DNA of 20,370 nt. It comes from CAIXQW01 sp046049675 (lineage in GTDB: Bacteria; Bacteroidota; Bacteroidia; Chitinophagales; Chitinophagaceae). The translations under genes and the position numbers were made by a program. Shown here piece after piece: positions 16,012 to 20,370 of the stretch. The notes beneath the pieces are model-generated. The model worked only from the letters and a program-made list of their open reading frames with translations. It had not been told where the DNA came from and searched no databases. The stretch lies in contig JBJORA010000119.1 of assembly GCA_046049675.1 (NCBI GenBank), forward strand, positions 1 to 20,370, given 5' to 3'. Each line of letters begins with the position of its first letter. Position 1 is the stretch's first letter.

Positions 16012-17106
16012 TTATTTTATTCTTTTTTTAATATCTAAATTGTCCCAATAATAACCCATAGTATTTTCATACCTATATTCAATTTCTTCATACGGACTAT
16101 TGTCAACACCAATATACTTGCAAAATAAATGATAGTCATTATAATATGTGTCTCCGTCTTGTAAATACACTATGTTTTTGAAAGGTAGTTGTCCTAAAAT
16201 TCTAATTTTAACTTTCTTGGAATTATCAGGCAATCGATTTTCTCTTTCGTTATATTCTTCAATATACCATTCTTCTTTATCATTAATTATCACTTTAGTC
16301 CCAAATAAAGCATCTAACCAAATTAAAATACCTTTCTCATAAAAATCGTACATAAAAGTTCTGCACCAATGTGAGTTATCATCAACATTTGGGTATGATT
16401 CATCTTCGATAGAACGAAGAATAAATCTTGAATCTTTAAACTTTTGTGTCGGGTCTTTTGCTAAAACTTCTCTATCAACAACATTCCAATAATCTTTATA
16501 AAGCAATTCTTCTTTAAGTTCCTTTTCAAGTTTTTTACATCGTAAAAATTCCTTTTCTGTTGTTTTAATACTTACACTTCTATTAGTTGATTGTTTAGAA
16601 GGAATGTTTCTTTGTAAGTCAATATTTGTTAATAATATATCTCTTATTTTTAGCAGTTCTGTTTGCGTACATTTCGATTCAATAAAAGTTGCAAGCTCAA
16701 TTATGTCATAATCAAAATATTCAAAGTCAATCGAAGTTTGCTTTTTAGGTTTAGAGTTGGCAATAAAAATAATAATAAGTGTATCAAATTTTTTACTCAA
16801 ATAATTAGTTTTAAAAGACTTTATGGTGTCATCTTTTTTTCGTTGTCGATTGTTTGAAGTTACTTGAACACACACCTTATTTTCATTATCATATAAATCA
16901 TAAGTGTCTTGGTTTATTTTAATTGCTTTTTCAAATTTCCATTTTTGTTTAGAATAAATAATATTCAATAAGTTTCTAAAATAAGTTTCTGCATAACGAC
17001 TTATGTCAGTGTCTCCTGACTTATTGAAACAGTCAACAATAAAAGCAATTTCAAAAAGTTTCTTTTTTATTTGTTGATTTAAATGCTGAAAGTCAACTAT
17101 GCTCAT
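16012..17106 (-). CDS. SMEK-domain protein (restriction-endonuclease-like N-terminus)
   Basis: A 364-residue protein. The N-terminal half resembles the SMEK domain: helix with AETYFRNLLNIIYSKQKWKFEKA (39-61), then DLYDNENKVCVQVTSN (70-85), then a KTIKxF-like helix (DDTIKSFKTNYL) and the strand FDTLIIIFIAN. The D70...CVQVTS arrangement looks like a PD-(D/E)xK-type core in which Gln81 takes the acidic position (inference). SMEK domains are found N-terminal to varied modules in accessory and defence-like genes. The C-terminal half (about 185-364) is unrecognised; it is Trp/Tyr-rich and contains DGDTYYNDYHLFCKY. The gene is AT-rich compared with the backbone, is preceded by no TAnnTTTG element, and is framed by hairpin sites B and C. 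Confidence 0.65.
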   Translation of the reverse strand: MSIVDFQHLNQQIKKKLFEIAFIVDCFNKSGDTDISRYAETYFRNLLNIIYSKQKWKFEKAIKINQDTYDLYDNENKVCVQVTSNNRQRKKDDTIKSFKTNYLSKKFDTLIIIFIANSKPKKQTSIDFEYFDYDIIELATFIESKCTQTELLKIRDILLTNIDLQRNIPSKQSTNRSVSIKTTEKEFLRCKKLEKELKEELLYKDYWNVVDREVLAKDPTQKFKDSRFILRSIEDESYPNVDDNSHWCRTFMYDFYEKGILIWLDALFGTKVIINDKEEWYIEEYNERENRLPDNSKKVKIRILGQLPFKNIVYLQDGDTYYNDYHLFCKYIGVDNSPYEEIEYRYENTMGYYWDNLDIKKRIK

Positions 17107-17128
17107 TATTTACCTAGGGTATCTTTAT

Positions 17129-17269
17129 GGTTACGCACAACGTTTTGGCGCTTGGCGCAGTGGCGGATTTCGGAGCACTAAACTGTCAATACACCACAAA
17201 AGTTGATGCGAGGTAGAATGTTTAATTAACCACGTCACCCGCCATTGAGCCAAACGCCTGTTATAAGCC
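17129..17269. other. attC-like hairpin site B (between the two gene blocks)
   Basis: The 141-nt element fills most of the gap between the SMEK gene and the upstream operon. Plus-strand cores are GGTTACGCACAAC (17129-17141) and GTTATAAGCC (17260-17269). Inside them, the left arm GGCGCTTGGCGCAGTGGCGGAT (17147 onward, 22 nt) matches the reverse complement of the right arm at 18 of 22 positions. TTTT next to the left core is opposed by a single base on the right, as in extrahelical bases of attC. GTTATAAGCC is perfectly complementary to GGCTTATAAC at 20273-20282, the other end of the 3-kb gene block. The length fits large attC sites such as those of Vibrio. Confidence 0.55.
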
Positions 17270-17842
17270 GTTTTTAATTTCATTATATTCTTCCCAGCTC
17301 TTCTTTATACCAATTTCTTTATTTCGATTTTCGATTGTGTCAAACCATTGAAAAAAGTCATAATTTTCTGTGATTTCCGCTTTTTCTTTTTCATTGATAT
17401 GACAAACTATGCCTTGAACGTCTTTCAATTTACCTAGTTTCTTTAGTGGATTTATGGTTTCCACCTTAATGTTAGCACACCACAAAAATCTTGTGTCGTT
17501 TGTAATAAAATTTAAAATATCGCGGGGAATATTGACTATATAATCATTAAAAGGAAAATCTGAACCCCAAACCCATTTTGCAAAACCTATAACATATTCT
17601 TCATTTGATTGCTCTCTATCCATTGCTGGACATTCAATATCGCAGTCACGTAAATTCCATTTAATATGCTTGTCGTAGTTAAAACAGTAATTCGATAGAA
17701 GGATAATTTTCCAATTCATTTCTAAATTATCCCACCACTCCTTTTCGGATATAGCCAATATTTTCTCAGTTAAATTGAGAGATACTTCTAATCTCTTTAT
17801 TGAAGGCAAATTATTGACTTTTATAATATTTTTACTGTCCAT
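17261..17842 (-). CDS. Hypothetical protein sharing an N-terminal region with the LRR protein
   Basis: A 193-residue protein without a family I can name. Residues about 8-55 (NLPSIKRLEVSLNLTEKILAISEKEWWDNLEMNWKIILL) align by eye with the N-terminal part of the LRR protein of the same operon (STDLVRVGNTIAITTKILNE...AWWKAADDNMKIVFY). Near residues 104-140, LNFITNDTRFLWCANIKVETINPLKKLGKLKDV resembles a single degenerate leucine-rich repeat (INPLKKLGKLKDV against ISPLTTLTNLKLL). It may therefore be an LRR-family relative with almost no repeats. Start ATG at 17842, 5 nt past the preceding stop. The last codons Gly-Leu-stop (GGC TTA TAA) are part of the hairpin core of site B. Confidence 0.7.
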   Translation of the reverse strand: MDSKNIIKVNNLPSIKRLEVSLNLTEKILAISEKEWWDNLEMNWKIILLSNYCFNYDKHIKWNLRDCDIECPAMDREQSNEEYVIGFAKWVWGSDFPFNDYIVNIPRDILNFITNDTRFLWCANIKVETINPLKKLGKLKDVQGIVCHINEKEKAEITENYDFFQWFDTIENRNKEIGIKKSWEEYNEIKNGL

Positions 17843-17847
17843 TAAGC

Positions 17848-19206
17848 TTATATTTCAAGTTGTAATTCTTCAAGTTCTCTCTGCAATTTCTCTTTAGTTT
17901 TTTGAAAATATTGGTCCCAGTCTTCAATGCTGATTATTGTTTTAAAGGTGTCACTTTCTTTTATTGTGATGATTTCTGTTTCAAGAATTTTAATCTGTCT
18001 TTTTAATTTCGCAATTGCTGCTTTTAATTGGTCTTTTTCTTGAACAGTCTCAGATTTTGTTTTGAAGAAATTTCCTTTTTCAAGCTCATCAAGTATCTCA
18101 GAAACCTTTTTCAAGTCATTTGCATCATAAGCTTGTTTCAACTCAATAAAAATTCTTTGGGCTACTTCCTTAAATTCATCCGCTACTTTGTCGGGATGAC
18201 ATAAAACTGTGGCTTTCCTAAATTTCTTTTTGAGTTCTAATTTTTGCTCGTCTGTTAATTCAAAGATTCCCTTTTCCTTCTCGGCATCAACCTGTTCACG
18301 ATATTGCCTTTCGTCATTTTCAGCTTCTTCATATTTTGTTTTGTCTGATTTGAATTTCAGTTTTCGCAATTTCAAAATATCAAGTATAATGTCGCCTAAT
18401 TCAATTGTGTGGCGGTGTTGAAATTCAGAAAGTAGTTTTTCAAGTTCTATCTTTTCATTGTCAAACCCGTTAAGTTGGTTTTCTAAATTCTTAATTTCAA
18501 GTTTCAGTGCTGCAATTTCGGGGTCTGTCCATATTGAAAGTTGGTGATTTTTTGAAATGAAAATTTGAATTTTGTTTATTGCTGATGCAAATTCTTCTCT
18601 CTTTACTTCATCAATTATGTCTAATAAGTCTGAATTGAAATCATATTCTTTTAGTTTTGAAGTTTCCTTGTTTAATTCATCAATGTCTTCAAGTAGTATA
18701 TAGTTTTTGAGAATTTCTAGCCGTTTAATGATTTTATTTAATGGGAATACAATTTCTTCATTTACTGCATCTGGATAATATTGTTTGCGAATATTATTGA
18801 ATTCCGAAATGAACTGTTCGGCTAAAGTTGTGTCATTACTTGTAATAATTACGTTCTCAAAATTGCTTTCTGCTTTATAGCTCCAGTTGTATGAACCTGT
18901 AATGACTGTGCTATAATCAATGACACAAAATTTATTATGCATTAATTCAGTATCACCATTACCGATTTTATAAACTTTTGATTTGTCAGTAAGCAACTGC
19001 TCAAAATCAATTGATGAATTAAGGTTTATATTGTCGTTAGAAATTATGAGAGAAACGGTGCAACCGTTTCTTGCTTTATTTACTAATTCATTGAAAAGGT
19101 TTTTGTTGGTAAACCAAGCCACTGCAATAAATACAGATTTCTGTGCTTTACTTATTTCCTGCTGAATTCTTTCCGCTATATTTTCAAATACGGCTTCTGT
19201 TTGCAT
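17848..19206 (-). CDS. PLD-like nuclease with coiled coils and a J-domain-like HPD segment
   Basis: A 452-residue protein. Residues about 5-140 form a phospholipase-D-like domain with one complete HKD motif: H90-N-K92 ...D97...G104-S105-Y-N107. Single-HKD proteins such as Nuc or the BfiI nuclease act as dimers (family knowledge), so a DNA-cleaving or phosphodiesterase role is the likeliest reading. A helical region with coiled coils follows (about 150-310, e.g. LEIKNLENQLNGFDNEKIELEKLL). Residues about 316-365 look like a J-domain core: LKKKFRKATVLCHPDKV with HPD at 337-339, then FKEVAQRIFIELKQAYDAND. The C-terminus (390-452) is again coiled coil. Start ATG at 19206, 5 nt after the LRR stop. 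The combination suggests recruitment of an Hsp70-type chaperone or use of the fold as a docking module (inference). Confidence 0.82.
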   Translation of the reverse strand: MQTEAVFENIAERIQQEISKAQKSVFIAVAWFTNKNLFNELVNKARNGCTVSLIISNDNINLNSSIDFEQLLTDKSKVYKIGNGDTELMHNKFCVIDYSTVITGSYNWSYKAESNFENVIITSNDTTLAEQFISEFNNIRKQYYPDAVNEEIVFPLNKIIKRLEILKNYILLEDIDELNKETSKLKEYDFNSDLLDIIDEVKREEFASAINKIQIFISKNHQLSIWTDPEIAALKLEIKNLENQLNGFDNEKIELEKLLSEFQHRHTIELGDIILDILKLRKLKFKSDKTKYEEAENDERQYREQVDAEKEKGIFELTDEQKLELKKKFRKATVLCHPDKVADEFKEVAQRIFIELKQAYDANDLKKVSEILDELEKGNFFKTKSETVQEKDQLKAAIAKLKRQIKILETEIITIKESDTFKTIISIEDWDQYFQKTKEKLQRELEELQLEI

Positions 19207-19211
19207 AATTA

Positions 19212-20243
19212 TCAGTAATTTATTTTACAATTTGGCAACTTGTTTTTTAAAAACTCAATCTGTTCATCTGATATATTATTACTTCCTAAATCTAGCAATT
19301 TTAAATTAGTTAAGGTTGCAAGCAGACTAATATCTGATATTTCAATTCCTCGTAAGTATAAATATGTCAAATTAGTTAAAGTTGCAAGCGGACTAATATC
19401 TGATATTTTATTAAAACTCAAATCTAAATCTGCCAAATTAGTTAATGTGGTAAGCGGACTAATATCTGATATATTATTACTTCCTAAATCTAGCAATTTT
19501 AAATTAGTTAAGGTTGCAAGCGGACTAATATCTGATATTTTATTATACCTCAAATATAATCCTGTCAAATTAGTTAATATTGTAAGCGGACTAATATCTG
19601 ATATTTCATTATACCTCAAATATAATTCTGTCAAATTAGTTAATGTTGTAAGCGGACTAATATCTGATATTTTATTAAAACTCAAATTTAAATCTGCCAA
19701 ATTAGTTAATGTTGTAAGCGGGCTAAGATCTGATATTTTATTATGCCTCAAATATAATTTTGTTAATTTAGTTAATGAGGAAAGCGGACTAATATCTGAT
19801 ATTTCATTTTCGGACAAATTTAAGTATGTCAAATTAGTTAATTTTTTTATGTATATTATATTAGATAATTTAAAACTTCCTGCATAAAGTAGTTTTAAAT
19901 TTAATATACTTTTTATAGTTCCAATGTCTAAATTTTTTATAGTCCCAATGTCTAAATTTTTTATAGTTTCTATTTGTTCTTTCAAAAATGTTCTTTTATT
20001 ACCTAAAAAATCACTTTGAAATAAATTTTCAAACTCCCTTTTAATTCCTTCACTATATTTTATATTTATATAAAATACAATTTTCATATTATCATCTGCG
20101 GCTTTCCACCAGGCCAAAGGGTCAAATCTTTGTTGTATTTCATTTAATATTTTAGTAGTAATGGCAATAGTATTACCCACTCTCACTAAGTCCGTAGAGC
20201 CAATTGGTATTAATGCGTTTTCTTTGTTTCTGTCTTCTGTCAT
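19212..20243 (-). CDS. Leucine-rich-repeat protein
   Basis: A 343-residue protein, probably cytoplasmic: no signal peptide is visible. The N-terminal part (about 10-75) carries NALIPIGSTDLVRVGNTIAITTKIL and WWKAADDNMKIVFY, a region also found in the third gene of this operon. Then come a short duplicated segment (NLDIGTIK twice) and, from residue 148 to 323, eight 22-residue LRRs of the pattern ISDISPLxxLTNLxxLxLxxNx (internalin/SDS22-like), closed by an ISDEQIEFLKNKLPNCKINY cap. LRRs bind proteins; the target is unknown. The ATG at 20243 is chosen: a longer reading to 20321 would run through hairpin site A and lacks similarity to the sister protein. First gene of the operon, with an A-rich leader ACACAAAAA before the start and no TAnnTTTG promoter in view. 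Confidence 0.88.
   Translation of the reverse strand: MTEDRNKENALIPIGSTDLVRVGNTIAITTKILNEIQQRFDPLAWWKAADDNMKIVFYINIKYSEGIKREFENLFQSDFLGNKRTFLKEQIETIKNLDIGTIKNLDIGTIKSILNLKLLYAGSFKLSNIIYIKKLTNLTYLNLSENEISDISPLSSLTKLTKLYLRHNKISDLSPLTTLTNLADLNLSFNKISDISPLTTLTNLTELYLRYNEISDISPLTILTNLTGLYLRYNKISDISPLATLTNLKLLDLGSNNISDISPLTTLTNLADLDLSFNKISDISPLATLTNLTYLYLRGIEISDISLLATLTNLKLLDLGSNNISDEQIEFLKNKLPNCKINY
19275..19802 (-). repeat. Eight tandem 66-bp LRR-coding repeats
   Basis: Each 66-bp unit encodes 22 residues without any indel. Copies are very similar at DNA level; a stretch of about 60 bp containing ATTATTACTTCCTAAATC is identical at two places 198 bp (three units) apart, so units 5 and 8 derive from a recent three-unit block duplication. 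Confidence 0.9.
19914..19961 (-). repeat. 24-bp tandem duplication inside the LRR gene
   Basis: Two adjacent 24-bp copies (plus strand TATAGTTCCAATGTC... and TATAGTCCCAATGTC...) differ at one base and encode the repeated octapeptide NLDIGTIK. A third partial copy begins with TATAGTTTC. Confidence 0.85.
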
Positions 20244-20272
20244 TTTTTGTGTAATGAGGCTGTTTTTAAAAT

Positions 20273-20346
20273 GGCTTATAACGAATAGTGATTGACGCAG
20301 TTGCCATTCCAATTGTGTCAATCATGTGTTGGACGAAGTTTATAGC
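20273..20346. other. attC-like hairpin site A (upstream of the LRR operon)
   Basis: Plus-strand cores GGCTTATAAC (20273-20282) and GTTTATAGC (20338-20346) enclose the arms TGATTGACGCAGTTG and CAATTGTGTCAATCA, which pair at 13 of 15 positions around a 6-nt CCATTC loop; the two mismatches can be G-T pairs. The inner core is the perfect complement of the core at 17260-17269. A second GTTATC-type core at 20359 is an alternative outer end. The last 24 nt of the window show nothing else. Confidence 0.45.
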
Positions 20347-20370
20347 TGCGGGCACTGTTATCATAATCAA

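Larger units (their letters stand above)
15902..17140 (-). mobile_element. Putative gene cassette 2 (SMEK gene plus site C)
   Basis: If recombination occurs between G and TT of the cores as in integrons, this 1239-bp unit reads on the minus strand TTGTGCGTAACC, 23-nt leader, SMEK gene, site C. Its two ends are complementary, as required for a circular cassette to restore a paired attC site. One gene per cassette and a very short leader are typical of integron cassettes. Confidence 0.45.
17141..20281 (-). mobile_element. Putative gene cassette 1 (LRR - PLD/J - small protein, plus site B)
   Basis: This 3141-bp unit reads on the minus strand TTATAAGCC, 29-nt A-rich leader, three genes with 5-nt gaps, site B. 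The complementary ends (10 of 10) are 3 kb apart. Typical integron cassettes are about 1 kb with one gene, so a three-gene cassette would be unusually large. The stop codon of the third gene lies within the terminal core itself. Confidence 0.45.

Noticed and set aside
19275..19802. CRISPR-like periodic repeats
   Set aside because: Units are contiguous 66-bp coding repeats without unique spacers, and no cas gene is nearby.
19240..19887. Long open frame on the plus strand opposite the LRR repeats (215 codons, itself repetitive)
   Set aside because: It is the mirror of the 66-bp LRR units: an exact multiple of three keeps all frames open. The minus-strand frame gives a textbook LRR protein in an operon.
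20244..20321. Longer LRR protein reading starting at 20321
   Set aside because: It runs through the hairpin of site A; the ATG at 20243 starts just inside the putative cassette and preserves similarity to the sister protein.

Overview
The window looks like chromosomal DNA of a Bacteroidota bacterium, probably of the Chitinophagales or a related order. Evidence: TAnnTTTG-type -7 promoter elements, a 4-TM DUF4293 protein, a giant SprB-repeat cell-surface protein ending in a gliding-motility-associated (type IX secretion, type B) C-terminal domain, and the absence of Shine-Dalgarno sequences. No 16S rRNA is present, so finer placement is inference.

Backbone part (1-15.74 kb). On the minus strand lie an Mla-like lipid ABC transporter (permease, then ATPase running off the left edge) and the malic enzyme maeB. 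A plus-strand pair (DUF4293 membrane protein and an unknown lipoprotein) follows, ending in an 8-bp tail-to-tail overlap with a GNAT acetyltransferase that sits directly behind prfC (release factor 3). Diverging from prfC is a 2233-residue secreted adhesin-like protein: signal peptide, choice-of-anchor-L domain, Calx-beta domain, two PKD/Ig-like domains, 20 SprB-type repeats with paired cysteines, and a sorting domain. It converges on a DUF2130 coiled-coil protein. Then comes tRNA-Leu(GAG), read on the minus strand, with its own terminator.

Accessory part (15.9-20.35 kb). The DNA becomes visibly more AT-rich and all genes read on the minus strand: a leucine-rich-repeat protein, a PLD-nuclease/J-domain coiled-coil protein and a 193-residue protein form a tight three-gene operon (5-nt gaps), followed by a SMEK-domain protein. 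These two transcription blocks are separated and bounded by three large imperfect hairpins (20273-20346, 17129-17269, 15895-16006). The outer core of each hairpin is complementary to the core that opens the same gene block: GTTATAAGCC/GGCTTATAAC across the 3-kb block (10 of 10) and GTTGTGCGTAACC/GGCTACGCACAAC across the SMEK block (12 of 13). This is the architecture expected of integron gene cassettes with attC sites (gene, then attC, with the attC R'' box complementary to the start of its own cassette). No integrase is in view, so this would be an integrase-less cassette cluster (CALIN-like) or an analogous hairpin-mobilised system.

The most interesting candidate system is therefore the 3.1-kb cassette carrying LRR + PLD/J-domain + small protein. 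The LRR protein and the small protein share an N-terminal region and bracket a putative nuclease. The neighbouring cassette carries a SMEK (restriction-endonuclease-like) protein. A defence role is plausible but is inference only.
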